64,000 nt of DNA, taken from Candidatus Pseudobacter hemicellulosilyticus. GTDB taxonomy: Bacteria > Bacteroidota > Bacteroidia > Chitinophagales > Chitinophagaceae. The stretch is from assembly GCA_029202545.1 (NCBI GenBank), contig CP119311.1, positions 2,046,001-2,110,000 on the forward strand, given 5' to 3'. The notes under the pieces were generated by a model. It ran no database searches. It was given only the letters and a program-made list of their open reading frames with translations, and was not told where the DNA came from. Position numbers and translations under genes: made by a program. Below are positions 44,319 through 54,044 of the stretch, piece after piece; position 1 is the first letter of the stretch, and every line of letters begins with the position of its first letter.

Positions 44319-46697
44319 ATGAATCTGTCCCGGTATCTTCTTGCGGCCGCTATCTGTATGGGCGCCGCCCATTGCAGCGTTGACAAAACCGCTCCTGCGG
44401 CCGGCGTGCCGCTGAGCCTTGCCCAGCAACGCAAAGCACAACTTTCCCAACCAGTATACAGCCTGCGCTTCCAGGTGCCGGCGGACAAAAAGCAGCCCGT
44501 AGCTGCCGAGGCACAGATCAGTTTCAACCTGCTGTCGGACAGCGCCGACCTGGCGCTCGATTTTAAACAGGCCGCCGGATCAGTCAAAAAAGTTATGCTC
44601 AATGAACAGGAAATACCCGTCCGTCATGAGAACGAGCATATTCTTCTCCCCCAAAATAAACTGGTAAAAGGCCCTAACAAAGTAGCCATTGTTTTTGAGG
44701 CCGGTGACGCCGCGCTCAACCGCAACAATGATTATATGTACGCGCTCTTTGTCCCTGATAAAGCAAGGACCGCCTTTCCCTGTTTTGATCAGCCGGACAT
44801 GAAGGCGGTCTATGCGCTGACCCTGGATCTGCCTGGCGACTGGCAGGCCATGAGTAATGGCCCCGTCCTGCAATCCACGCCACAGGACAGCTTCACCCGC
44901 TGGCAGTTTGCACCCAGTGATACCATCAGCACCTACCTGTTCTCCTTCGCCGCAGGCAAATTCAGATCCGAGACAAGAATGGCCGGGGGCCGGGAAATGC
45001 AGTTCCTTTACCGCGAAACAGACAGCAGCAAGCTGGCCGCCAGCATGTCCGCCATTTTTGATATCCATGTGCAGTCGCTCGCTTTCCTGGAAAAATATAC
45101 CGGCGTGCCCTTCCCTTTTAAGAAATTCAGTTTTGCCGCTATCCCCGATTTCCAGTTCGGAGGCATGGAACATCCCGGCGCTATCTGGTACAATGCCAGT
45201 TCCCTCTTCCTGGATGGAAGCGCTACTAGATCGCAGCTGATCGGTCGCGCCAACCTCATTGCCCATGAAACGGCGCATATGTGGTTCGGCGATCTGGTGA
45301 CCATGCAATGGTTCAACGATGTATGGATGAAAGAAGTGTTCGCCAATTTTATGGCAGATAAGATAGTGCCCCTGGTGCTGACCAATGAGCTGGCCGATCT
45401 TAAATTCATGACAGATCATTTTCCCGCTGCCTACAGCGTGGACCGCACGGCCGGCGCCAATCCTATCCGACAACCGCTGGATAACCTGAATGAGGCCGGC
45501 TCCCTCTACGGCGCCATCATTTATCACAAGGCGCCCATTATGATGCAGCAGCTGGAGCGATTGATAGGAGCGCAGGCCCTGCAGGCTGGCCTGGGTACTT
45601 ACCTCAAAAAATATGCATTCAGCAATGCCAGCTGGCCGGACCTGATAACCATTCTGGACGAACCAGCTGCGCAGGACCTGGTGGCCTGGAACGATAGCTG
45701 GGTGAATAAAGCCGGTCGCCCCGGCTACAACGAACCGCTCACTGATCCCAAAGGCAATACCTATGGCCTTTTCCCGGTGGATACCGGTACGCTCAGCAGC
45801 ATTCCTTCCATTAAAGATCCTGTACTGCGGGCTTTCAGCTGGCTGAACCTCTATGAAAATGTGATTGATGGGAAGGCCGTCAGCCCGCAACGCTGGCTGC
45901 AGCTGGCCATGACCGGTATGCGGCAGGAAAAAGAAGAGCTGATCACGCAGCTGCTGCTGAATGAACTACAGAGCATTTACTGGGTTTACCTGACGCCTGC
46001 ACAAAGGACCGCAGAAAGCGATCGGCTGGAAGCAACGCTGCAGCAGTTGCAGCAGCAGGCGGCACAACCTAATCTGAAAAAACTGTTCTTTAAATCCTGG
46101 ATGCGCATGGCCCTGAGCGCCGGCGCCCGGGAAACCATCTATCGTACCTGGAAGCACCAGGAACCTCCGGCCGGCGTAAAATTATCGGATGATGATTATG
46201 CCGAGCTGGCGGCGGAACTGGCCATCAGGCAGCACCCTGATGCGGCGGCTATCCTGGAAGAACAGGCCGGCAGGATCAGCAATCCTGATAAAAAAATGCG
46301 CTGGGCCTTCCTGCAGCCTTCGCTGGCGCAGGACCAGGCTACCAGGGATAAGTTCTTTGAATCCCTGAAACTGCTGGACAACCGGCGCAAGGAGGCCTGG
46401 GTCAATACAGCAGTAGGTTACCTGCATCATCCTTTGCGGACGGACAGCGCCGTAAAATATATTCGCCCTTCGCTGGAATTGCTGCAGGAGATCCAGCAGA
46501 CCGGTGATATCTTCTTCCCTGCCAATTTCCTGGCGGCCACCTTAGGCGTGCACCAGAGTGCGGCGGCAGAAAAGGAAGTAAAGGATTTCCTGGCCGCGTA
46601 TCCGGATTACAATCCAAGGCTGAAGAACAAATTGCTGCAGGCTGCCGATCCGCTGTTCCGTGCCCGCAAGGTGCAGGAGCAGGGGGCTATGCAATAG
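44319..46697 (+). CDS. M1-family zinc aminopeptidase, exported
   Basis: This 792-residue peptidase has a signal sequence (LLAAAICMGAAHCSVDK, probably a lipoprotein with Cys near residue 14-15). The M1 exopeptidase motif appears as GGMEHPGAIWY and the zinc site as HETAHMWFGD with the third ligand in MKEVFANF. The C-terminal half (about 470-792) is helical, like the ERAP1-type domain. It would trim peptides in the periplasm or on the surface. Its place at the end of locus A supports the idea that the locus handles peptides. Confidence 0.92.
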   Translation: MNLSRYLLAAAICMGAAHCSVDKTAPAAGVPLSLAQQRKAQLSQPVYSLRFQVPADKKQPVAAEAQISFNLLSDSADLALDFKQAAGSVKKVMLNEQEIPVRHENEHILLPQNKLVKGPNKVAIVFEAGDAALNRNNDYMYALFVPDKARTAFPCFDQPDMKAVYALTLDLPGDWQAMSNGPVLQSTPQDSFTRWQFAPSDTISTYLFSFAAGKFRSETRMAGGREMQFLYRETDSSKLAASMSAIFDIHVQSLAFLEKYTGVPFPFKKFSFAAIPDFQFGGMEHPGAIWYNASSLFLDGSATRSQLIGRANLIAHETAHMWFGDLVTMQWFNDVWMKEVFANFMADKIVPLVLTNELADLKFMTDHFPAAYSVDRTAGANPIRQPLDNLNEAGSLYGAIIYHKAPIMMQQLERLIGAQALQAGLGTYLKKYAFSNASWPDLITILDEPAAQDLVAWNDSWVNKAGRPGYNEPLTDPKGNTYGLFPVDTGTLSSIPSIKDPVLRAFSWLNLYENVIDGKAVSPQRWLQLAMTGMRQEKEELITQLLLNELQSIYWVYLTPAQRTAESDRLEATLQQLQQQAAQPNLKKLFFKSWMRMALSAGARETIYRTWKHQEPPAGVKLSDDDYAELAAELAIRQHPDAAAILEEQAGRISNPDKKMRWAFLQPSLAQDQATRDKFFESLKLLDNRRKEAWVNTAVGYLHHPLRTDSAVKYIRPSLELLQEIQQTGDIFFPANFLAATLGVHQSAAAEKEVKDFLAAYPDYNPRLKNKLLQAADPLFRARKVQEQGAMQ

Positions 46698-46964
46698 TCA
46701 TCTGCTGACCGCATCCTGATTTTAGCCTGGCAATAGTATTGCAATCAATAGCTCACGTTGCGATAAAAAGCGCCGCTTTGAGCAGGGGGATCTGCTGCAG
46801 CGGCTATATAACCCCGACGTATAGATGGCCATAGGGGAAGTGGCGCCAATAGGCCTGGCAAGCCGACCCTGATGAAAAGCACCAGCTGGCCATTTCGTTT
46901 TTTATGCGCCCGTTCTGAACTTTTTGCTATAGTTTGCAAGGGCAACCAATCAACGAAAACACTA

Positions 46965-47549
46965 TTGCCCAACCAGCCAGCCAATAACGACCATGACCTG
47001 CTGGTCCTTGCCGGCAAAGGCGATCCCGCAGCTTTTGCTGAATTATTCCACCGCTATGCCCGGCTGGTGTACAGCTTTCTCTATGAGCATACTGACTCTG
47101 CCCAGTTGGCCAATGATCTCCTGCAGGAAGTCTTTACCCGCCTCTGGATCACCCGTGAATCGCTGCCGGCCATTCGTAATATCAGTGCCTACCTCTATAC
47201 TATTACCCGCAACCAGGTGATGAACGAGCTGAAGAAAAAGATCCGCGAGCGGCAGCGGTTGCAGCAATGGACGCAACAGCAGGAGGTGGCCGATGCGGAG
47301 GCAGACCGCTGGTGGGTCCAGCAGCTGGACCTGCTGGACCAGGCCATCAGCCAGCTGCCGGAACAGCAGCAGCGCGCCTGGCTGCTGAGCCGCCGGGAAG
47401 GACTATCGTATGTAGAGATTGCCGGCAGCATGGGCCTTTCCCGTGAAACGGTCAAGAAATATATCGGGTATGCCAATGCCGCCATCATCAAATTCGTGAG
47501 CGAAAGGGCGGGACTGGCCCTCGCCTTGTTCCTCTATAAAATAAGTTGA
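46965..47549 (+). CDS. ECF sigma factor (locus B)
   Basis: This ECF sigma-70 factor controls locus B. An ATG lies upstream at 46872 in the same frame, but the 31 residues from it (STSWPFRFLCARSELFAIVC) do not look like sigma sequence and cover the promoter-like TAGTTTGC at 46930-46937. TTG at 46965 (MPNQPANNDHDLLVLAGKGD) is the better start, giving 194 residues. Region 2 is FHRYARLVYSFLYEHTDSAQLANDLLQEVFTRLW, and region 4 is LPEQQQRAWLLSRREGLSYVEIAGSMGLSRETVKKYI. The gap from 46698 holds no gene. Confidence 0.9.
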   Translation: MPNQPANNDHDLLVLAGKGDPAAFAELFHRYARLVYSFLYEHTDSAQLANDLLQEVFTRLWITRESLPAIRNISAYLYTITRNQVMNELKKKIRERQRLQQWTQQQEVADAEADRWWVQQLDLLDQAISQLPEQQQRAWLLSRREGLSYVEIAGSMGLSRETVKKYIGYANAAIIKFVSERAGLALALFLYKIS

Positions 47550-47608
47550 AAATTCTTTTAAGCGGATAGCCCCTTTTTGCGCGGGGCGTTGTCTATTGTC
47601 GTCAGCTT

Positions 47609-48865
47609 ATGGATCAACATATCAATACCATACAGGAGCTTTACCGGAAATGGGTGAGCAGGTCGGCCACGGAAGCCGAGCTGGAGCAGCTGTTCCGGCT
47701 GCTGTCCGACGGGTCCGGGCTTGCCAGCCTCGATGCGCTGATGAAGGCCCGCTGGCACTCTGGCGCTATCACGGCAAACCTCACCGATACAGACCTGGAA
47801 AGGATCCTGGCGGCTGTGCTGGCGAAGGGGCCGGTAAACGAAGCGCAGGAAAGCTCCGACGCGCTTGCCCCTGAAGGGGCGGAGCTGGTGGTTGCTGCTG
47901 AAGAACGGGAGCAGCTGGCTGCTGAGGGACCGCAACCAGCAATACCCCGCATATCATTCTGGCGCCGCCCCCTGCTGCGCTATGCGGCAGCGGTGCTCCT
48001 GCTGGCCATCGGTGCAGGCTGGCTCTACCTGCGGCAGGGCCCTATGCCGCCTGCCCCGGAGGGTATGGAGAAGATCATGCCGGCGGCTATCGCACCCGGC
48101 GCCAGCAAGGCCATCCTGCAGCTGGCGGATGGTTCTGTCCTTGTACTCGACAGTGCGGCCGATGGCCGGCTGGCAGAGCAGCAGGGCGCCACAGTGATAA
48201 AAAAAGATGGGCAGGTTCTGTATCAGGGCGTCGGGGGGCAGCAGCCCGAAACGATCGCCTGGAATACCATGTCCACCCCGCGGGGCGGACAGTACCGCCT
48301 CGTATTGCCGGATGGCACCAAAGTGTGGCTCAACGCGGTTTCCAGCATCCGCTATCCTACCCGGTTCACGGGCGGCAGCAGGCTGGTGACCATAACGGGT
48401 GAAGTGTATTTCGAAACGCTGGCCGACAGAGCCCGTCCTTTCCTCGTCAATACGGGAACGGAGCAGGTGGTGGTGCTGGGCACCCGTTTTAACGTAAATG
48501 CCTATGCGGAAGAAGGCAGTCCCCGCATTTCTTTGCTGGAGGGGATGGTGAAGGTAGACGGGCTGCTGCTGAAGCCGGGCCAGGCCTGCAAAGGACAACG
48601 CATCACGCCCACCAATACCGGGCAGGATATTGCCTGGATCAACGGATTGTTCAATTTCGACAATATGCCTTTCGAGCAGGCTATGCGAAAGCTGTCGCGC
48701 TGGTACGATGTCGACATCATTTATGACAAGGGAATTCCCGAAGCGCAGCTAAGCGGCGAAATGGACCGCAACCTCACCCTGCAGGATGCCCTCAAAGGGC
48801 TGGACAGGATGGGTGCGCGTTTCAGGCTCGAAGGCAGGACAGTTCATGTGATCGCTCTATACTAA
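47609..48865 (+). CDS. FecR-family anti-sigma factor (locus B)
   Basis: This 418-residue membrane anti-sigma factor has an N-terminal sigma-binding part, then a membrane helix LLRYAAAVLLLAIGAGWLYL (about residues 125-144). The FecR domain contains TPRGGQYRLVLPDGTKVWLNAVSS, and the C-terminal DUF4974-like domain contains LFNFDNMPFEQAMRKLSRWYDVDI. The cytoplasmic part is longer than in locus A and is rich in Glu and Ala between residues 75 and 110. Confidence 0.93.
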   Translation: MDQHINTIQELYRKWVSRSATEAELEQLFRLLSDGSGLASLDALMKARWHSGAITANLTDTDLERILAAVLAKGPVNEAQESSDALAPEGAELVVAAEEREQLAAEGPQPAIPRISFWRRPLLRYAAAVLLLAIGAGWLYLRQGPMPPAPEGMEKIMPAAIAPGASKAILQLADGSVLVLDSAADGRLAEQQGATVIKKDGQVLYQGVGGQQPETIAWNTMSTPRGGQYRLVLPDGTKVWLNAVSSIRYPTRFTGGSRLVTITGEVYFETLADRARPFLVNTGTEQVVVLGTRFNVNAYAEEGSPRISLLEGMVKVDGLLLKPGQACKGQRITPTNTGQDIAWINGLFNFDNMPFEQAMRKLSRWYDVDIIYDKGIPEAQLSGEMDRNLTLQDALKGLDRMGARFRLEGRTVHVIALY

Positions 48866-48904
48866 GCCTCATCTTATCGATCCGGTTTTCATACCTGTTC
48901 CGCC

Positions 48905-48937
48905 AATAAAAACCGGGAATGTTGACGTCATTCCCGG
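48905..48937 (-). terminator. minus-strand intrinsic terminator in the FecR-SusC gap (locus B)
   Basis: CCGGGAATG (48913-48921) pairs perfectly with CATTCCCGG (48929-48937) around a 7-nt loop. The AATAAAAA run just before it becomes UUUUUAUU after the hairpin on the minus strand, while nothing T-rich follows on the + strand. It is therefore oriented to stop transcripts coming from the susC side. Confidence 0.68.
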
Positions 48938-48998
48938 AAGATCGTTTCGGGACAGTATGAAAAACCATTGACGGAGTATTTCATCATCAACCCAAAAC
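48908..48998 (-). ncRNA. predicted antisense RNA over the susC leader (locus B)
   Basis: On the minus strand, TACTTTTG (49011-49004) is a perfect -7 box overlapping the susC ATG. Transcription would start near 48998 and end at the minus-strand terminator at 48905-48937, giving about 90 nt fully complementary to the susC 5' leader. A -33 TTTG is not evident. This is the best supported of the three loci; see the matching structures at 31896-31932 and 59275-59309. Confidence 0.4.
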
Positions 48999-49010
48999 TG
49001 TTACAAAAGT

Positions 49011-52000
49011 ATGTCTTTAACTGCTAATTGTAACCAGTATGCTGCCGCCTTGCCATTACTCAAACGGAAGCAGCGCTGGTTGTTAACCAAAACCTGGCGG
49101 GTTATGCAATTGACCGCAGCATTATTGCTCATTGGCTGCCTGACGGTAAGCGCCGCCGGCAGCTCACAGACCATTACGCTCTCGGGCAGGGACATCGCCT
49201 ATGAGCGCATCTTCTCCGCCATCAAGGAGCAGACCGGCTATGTGGTGATGAGCACCAGAGGGAGTTTCAGCAGGTCGGACAAACTAACCATCAGCGTGGA
49301 GCAGATGGGTCTGCTGGATTTCCTGGAGCTGATCTTCCGCGACATGCCCTACGAGTACGAGATCCGTTCGCGCACCATTTTTATCAAGGAACGGCCGGTA
49401 CCTAAGCCGGTAAAGCCATCGACCGACTGGCTTAGCCTGCATGAACCGCCGGTGAGCGGCGTGGTGCGCGGCCCTGACGGCCAGCCCCTGGCCGGCGTCA
49501 ATATCATGTTGAAGGGAACGAAAAAAGGGACCACGACCAATAAGGACGGCAGCTTCAGCATCGACGCCAAAGAGAATGATGTGCTGCTGATCAGCTCCGT
49601 GGGCTATGCCGAGAAGCAGGTGACCGTAGGTAAGAACGGCGAGATCGGCGACATCCTGATGGTGTTTTCCAACAGCAAGCTGGATGAGGTGCAGGTGATA
49701 GCTTATGGACAAACCAGCCGTCGCCTGAATACAGGTAACGTGACCACCGTTACCTCGGCCGAAATAGAAAGGCAGCCAGTCTCCAATCCGCTGCTGGCCC
49801 TGGCCGGCCGGGTACCGGGGCTGGTGGTGACACAAACCTCGGGATTGCCGGGCGCGCCTGTTATCATTCAGCTGCGTGGGCAGAACAGTATGGCCCGCAA
49901 TGGCCAGACCCTCATCCCCACGCAACCCATGTATGTAGTGGACGGGCTGCCTGTTGCCGGCAATGTGCTTACTTTCAACGGCCCCTTCGCTTCCAGCGAT
50001 GGAGGTTTCGCCAATATGTCCGCCTTCAGCTATTTCAATCCCAATGATATCCAGTCAATAGAAATATTGAAGGATGCCGATGCCACCGCCATCTATGGCT
50101 CCCGGGGGGCCAATGGCGTGATCCTCATCACCACCAAAAAAGGAAAAGCATCGGCCCCCAAATTCGATCTGAATGTTGAATCCGGCATAAGCTGGGTAGG
50201 CAAAAGGATCAGCCTCCTGGATACAAAGCAGTACCTGCAGATGCGCCGCGAGGCTTTTTACAATGATGGCAAGACCGACCTGGAAGCAGAGATGGCTAAA
50301 GACCCGCGCATCACGGCCATTCTGTACAAAGAGTTTGCGTACTGGGATAGCACCCGGAATGTGGATTGGCAGGACCGGCTCATCGGGGGCACCGCACAAA
50401 ATCACCGGGTACAGGCCTCGCTGGGTGGGGGCGCCAATAATTTCTCTTATCTGCTGAACGGCAGCTATAACAAGAGCTCCACGGTGTTTCCGGGTGACAA
50501 GGGCCAGCAGCAGGCCAGTGTAAGCCTGTCCGTCAATTCCAGCTCGGCCAACCAGAAGCTCAAGCTCAATGCCAGGGCTTCCTATCTCTCCGATTGGGTG
50601 GAATATCCCCGCCAGGACCTTACCGCATTCATCCTCATGGCGCCTAATGCGCCGGAGCCCTACAATCCGGATGGTACGCTGAACTTCGGTGTAGTACAGG
50701 TAAGGAATGCTACCGGTCTGCATACCGTGAGCCAATATGATAACAATCCCTTTACCTATACTTTACGGCCTTATACCAACAAGACGGCTAACCTCACCGG
50801 TGCGGCGGATATCTCTTACCTGCTGGCAAAAGGATTGTCCATCAGCACCACGGTAGGGTATAATGAGATAAGGGCCGACAACTATACCGTACTGGTCAAT
50901 TATGCTTCTTTGTCCGAGCCCAACCAAAACTCCTGGAATCCACGCCTGGCCAGCTTCGGTAATACGTATAGCAAGAACCTCAGCATAGAGCCACAGCTCA
51001 ATTACCATAAGGCTTTTGGCCGGGCAAGCCTGGACTGGCTGCTGGCCGCTTCTTACCAATATACCAGCAGCTCCAGCCTTGGCATTACGGCTTCCGGGTA
51101 TAGTGAGGATGCGATCATGAACACGCCTGCCACTGCGCCCACGCAGCGTTCTTCCACCAGCTTTACCGAATACAAATACAATGCAGGATTTACCCGTATC
51201 TCATTCAACTGGGCCCAGAAATACCTGCTCAACCTCAATGCCCGGCGGGATGGCAGCAGCCGTTTCGGGCCTGGCAGGCAGTTCGGCAATTTCGGCTCGG
51301 TGGGAGCGGCCTGGATCCTGACAGAAGAGCCCTGGCTCAGGAGCATGGCTTCTTTCCTGAGCTTCGCCAAGCTGCGGGGTAGTTTCGGTACCTCCGGCAA
51401 TGACGGTATTGGCGATTACCAGTATATCGAACGTTACTCCCCGCTCTACTGGCCTTACCAGGGCGCCAATGGGTATATCAGCTCCGGTCTCACCAATCCC
51501 GACTACCGCTGGGAAACGACCATCAAAGCGGAACTGGGCCTGTCGCTGGGCTTTTTCAATGACCGCCTGTTGATGGAGCTCAGTCTTTACCGGAACCGCG
51601 CAAAAGACCAGCTGCTGCCTTTTCCGCTACCCAGTCTTTCCGGTATTGGCAGTGTAACGGTCAATTCCCCCGCCGTGCTGCAGAACCAGGGGTTGGAGCT
51701 GGCCCTGACCAGCACCAATATCCAGACAAAGGATTTTCGCTGGTCTACCGGGTTCAATATCAGCTTCAACAGGAACAAGCTGGTTGCTTATCCCGGACTG
51801 GAGAAATCCCCTTATTATTTTATATACCGGATTGGCGAGCCGGTGGATATGATGCCCATTTATAAGCTTGATGGCGTGGATGCGGAGACCGGGTATTTCG
51901 TTTTCGATGATGGCAGCGGTAAAAGTGTTTTTGCCGATGAGCTGAGATACGAGGATGCTATTCGCCGCAAGCGGGTAACGCCGGATTATATAGGCGGGTT

Positions 52001-52478
52001 CTCCAACAGCTTTTCTTACAAAGGCCTTAGCCTGGAGCTGCATTTTCAATTCACGAAGCAGGTGGGTATGAACTATCTGTTCACGCCTCCGTATATGCAT
52101 GGCGCCGGCTCCAATGTGCCGATAGAGGTAGATAGTGAACGCTGGCGCAAACCGGGTGATCAGGCCAAACTGCAAAAGGCAAGCGCTTATACAGGCGGGG
52201 CTATTTCCGATCGGATAGCGCTGGGCTACAATTATGCCCGCATGAGCGATGCAGCCTACACCGATGCCTCTTTTATCCGGCTGAAGAATGTGGCCCTCAG
52301 CTATATGGTGCCGGCCAGGCTCCTGTCCCGCCTGCACCTCGGCAACCTGCAGGTCTATATGAATAGCCAGAACCTGCTCACCATCAGCAATTACCTGGGG
52401 CCTGATCCCGAGAACCAGACGATCACCGCGCTGCCACCCCTCAGGAGCATTGTGGCCGGCATAAGATTAACCCTCTAA
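49011..52478 (+). CDS. SusC-family TonB-dependent transducer with STN domain (locus B)
   Basis: This outer-membrane importer has 1,155 residues. A polar leader precedes the signal peptide core (LTAALLLIGCLTVSAAGSSQ). The STN domain follows (TITLSGRDIAYERIFSAIKE to IRSRTIFIKE), then CarboxypepD_reg (SGVVRGPDGQPLAGVNIML) and a TonB-box-like region (LDEVQVIAYG). The plug has ILKDADATAIYGSRGANGVI and is followed by the barrel. It is the signalling receptor for the locus B sigma/FecR pair. Confidence 0.95.
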   Translation: MSLTANCNQYAAALPLLKRKQRWLLTKTWRVMQLTAALLLIGCLTVSAAGSSQTITLSGRDIAYERIFSAIKEQTGYVVMSTRGSFSRSDKLTISVEQMGLLDFLELIFRDMPYEYEIRSRTIFIKERPVPKPVKPSTDWLSLHEPPVSGVVRGPDGQPLAGVNIMLKGTKKGTTTNKDGSFSIDAKENDVLLISSVGYAEKQVTVGKNGEIGDILMVFSNSKLDEVQVIAYGQTSRRLNTGNVTTVTSAEIERQPVSNPLLALAGRVPGLVVTQTSGLPGAPVIIQLRGQNSMARNGQTLIPTQPMYVVDGLPVAGNVLTFNGPFASSDGGFANMSAFSYFNPNDIQSIEILKDADATAIYGSRGANGVILITTKKGKASAPKFDLNVESGISWVGKRISLLDTKQYLQMRREAFYNDGKTDLEAEMAKDPRITAILYKEFAYWDSTRNVDWQDRLIGGTAQNHRVQASLGGGANNFSYLLNGSYNKSSTVFPGDKGQQQASVSLSVNSSSANQKLKLNARASYLSDWVEYPRQDLTAFILMAPNAPEPYNPDGTLNFGVVQVRNATGLHTVSQYDNNPFTYTLRPYTNKTANLTGAADISYLLAKGLSISTTVGYNEIRADNYTVLVNYASLSEPNQNSWNPRLASFGNTYSKNLSIEPQLNYHKAFGRASLDWLLAASYQYTSSSSLGITASGYSEDAIMNTPATAPTQRSSTSFTEYKYNAGFTRISFNWAQKYLLNLNARRDGSSRFGPGRQFGNFGSVGAAWILTEEPWLRSMASFLSFAKLRGSFGTSGNDGIGDYQYIERYSPLYWPYQGANGYISSGLTNPDYRWETTIKAELGLSLGFFNDRLLMELSLYRNRAKDQLLPFPLPSLSGIGSVTVNSPAVLQNQGLELALTSTNIQTKDFRWSTGFNISFNRNKLVAYPGLEKSPYYFIYRIGEPVDMMPIYKLDGVDAETGYFVFDDGSGKSVFADELRYEDAIRRKRVTPDYIGGFSNSFSYKGLSLELHFQFTKQVGMNYLFTPPYMHGAGSNVPIEVDSERWRKPGDQAKLQKASAYTGGAISDRIALGYNYARMSDAAYTDASFIRLKNVALSYMVPARLLSRLHLGNLQVYMNSQNLLTISNYLGPDPENQTITALPPLRSIVAGIRLTL

Positions 52479-52487
52479 TTTTTACTC

Positions 52488-53921
52488 ATGAAGCATTTGA
52501 TCAACTATAGGAAGAATGGCCGTTGGTGGCTGGCTTGCTGTCTGGCGGGCCTCCTCTTCACCAGCTGCAAGAAACTGATAGAGATAGATGCGCCGAGAGG
52601 CGTCATCGTGGGCACGGAGATCTACAACAAGAAATCAACCGCCGCCGCCGTGCTGACCGGTATCTTTTCGGATATGGCTGAATTTGGCAGTGTGTATGCC
52701 GGTGACTATTCGGTTGCCTTGTGTGCCGGCTTTGCCGGCGATGAGCTGGCGCCTACTTTTTATGACAATGAGTATTACATGTGGTTTTATACCAACCAGC
52801 TTTCCGGGCTGAATGCACCGATTTACTGGACAAACCTGTACGCGTTAATATTCAGGGCCAATGCGGCCATGGAAGGATTGAAGGCTTCCTCCCTGCAGGA
52901 AGACCTGCGGGACCAGCTGATCGGGGAAGCGCTGTTTGTTCGTGCCTTCGCTTATTTTCACCTCACGGGTCTCTATGGTGCTGTACCGCTGGTGCTGTCT
53001 ACCGACTGGCAGGTATCCGGGGTGGCAGAAAGAGTGCCGGTGGCTACCGTGTATGATCAGCTGATCACCGATCTCAAAGAAGCAAAGAGCCTGCTCAAAA
53101 CGGATTATCTACAGGCTGATATCGGCCTTGTAAGTGATACCAGGCTTCGCCCCAACAAGGCAACGGCCAGCGCACTGCTGAGCCGGATCTACCTGTACGC
53201 CCGCCACTGGCCCGAGGCAGAAGCCGAAGCCACCGGGCTGATCGATGATCCCCGTTTTGCCCTGGAATCCATCGACCGGGTGTTCCTGGGCGATAGTAAG
53301 GAAGCTATCTGGCAGTTCGATAATGTAGATGCCGCCTACAATGCGGCCCCTGCCCGCTTATACCAGAACAACTATTATCCGATGTTCATGCTCAGCGATG
53401 CATTGATGGATCAGTTCGAGCCGGATGATGCCCGTAAGGAAAAATGGATCCGGACCACCCCGCTTCTTGATCCGACTATTACCGTGCCGCCACATCCCTA
53501 TAAATACAAGACGATCGAGGCCGGGACCGGTCCTACGGAATACCAGATCGTTTTCCGGCTGGCCGAGCAGTTCCTGATCCGCGCAGAAGCACGGGCTGAG
53601 CAGGAAAAGCGCACAGGCGCCAACAGCGCGGCGGCCGATCTGGATGCCATCCGCCTCCGGGCCGGGCTCCAGCCTGCCACGGCTGCTACGCTGCCACAAC
53701 TGCAGGAAGCCATCCTCAAAGAAAGGCAGCTTGAATTGTTTTCGGAGTTCGGGCATCGCTGGTTCGATCTCAAACGGACCGGTAACGTGGATGCCGTGAT
53801 GACAACCGTAGCGCCTACCAAGAAAACCAGCTGGAAAACGGAATACCAGTTATGGCCTATACCGCAGAATGATATCCTGCGCAACCCTTCGCTGGCCGGT
53901 CAGCAGAACCCCGGCTACTGA
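52488..53921 (+). CDS. SusD/RagB-family lipoprotein (locus B)
   Basis: This 477-residue surface binding partner of the preceding SusC has a lipoprotein signal ending LLFTSCKKLIEID. SusD features include IGEALFVRAFAYFHLTGLYGAVPL and the C-terminal ERQLELFSEFGHRWFDLKRTG. It starts 10 bp after susC. Confidence 0.95.
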   Translation: MKHLINYRKNGRWWLACCLAGLLFTSCKKLIEIDAPRGVIVGTEIYNKKSTAAAVLTGIFSDMAEFGSVYAGDYSVALCAGFAGDELAPTFYDNEYYMWFYTNQLSGLNAPIYWTNLYALIFRANAAMEGLKASSLQEDLRDQLIGEALFVRAFAYFHLTGLYGAVPLVLSTDWQVSGVAERVPVATVYDQLITDLKEAKSLLKTDYLQADIGLVSDTRLRPNKATASALLSRIYLYARHWPEAEAEATGLIDDPRFALESIDRVFLGDSKEAIWQFDNVDAAYNAAPARLYQNNYYPMFMLSDALMDQFEPDDARKEKWIRTTPLLDPTITVPPHPYKYKTIEAGTGPTEYQIVFRLAEQFLIRAEARAEQEKRTGANSAAADLDAIRLRAGLQPATAATLPQLQEAILKERQLELFSEFGHRWFDLKRTGNVDAVMTTVAPTKKTSWKTEYQLWPIPQNDILRNPSLAGQQNPGY

Positions 53922-53944
53922 TCATACCCGAGTGAATCGTGAAC

Positions 53945-53980
53945 ACCTTGTCCGGTACAGGACCGGACAAGGTCTTTGTT
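53945..53980 (+). terminator. strong hairpin between susD and the ABC genes (locus B)
   Basis: ACCTTGTCCGGT (53945-53956) pairs perfectly with ACCGGACAAGGT (53962-53973) around a 5-nt loop, followed by CTTTGTT. It occupies the same position as the 38167-38196 hairpin in locus A but is unrelated in sequence. Partial termination here would make the ABC genes less abundant than susCD. Confidence 0.7.
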
Positions 53981-54044
53981 CCTGGCTCCCTGCTGTTGCA
54001 GTGAACAGGAACTGCTATGCCGCACCATCATAAACAGACACTAT

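Noticed and set aside
46872..46964. ATG at 46872 as the start of the locus B sigma factor
   Set aside because: The added 31 residues are unlike sigma sequence and overlap the promoter-like TAGTTTGC box; TTG at 46965 fits better.
53976..54044. Upstream extension of the locus B ATPase from 53976
   Set aside because: It begins at the base of the 53945-53973 hairpin and adds a Cys-rich stretch absent from the locus A paralogue.
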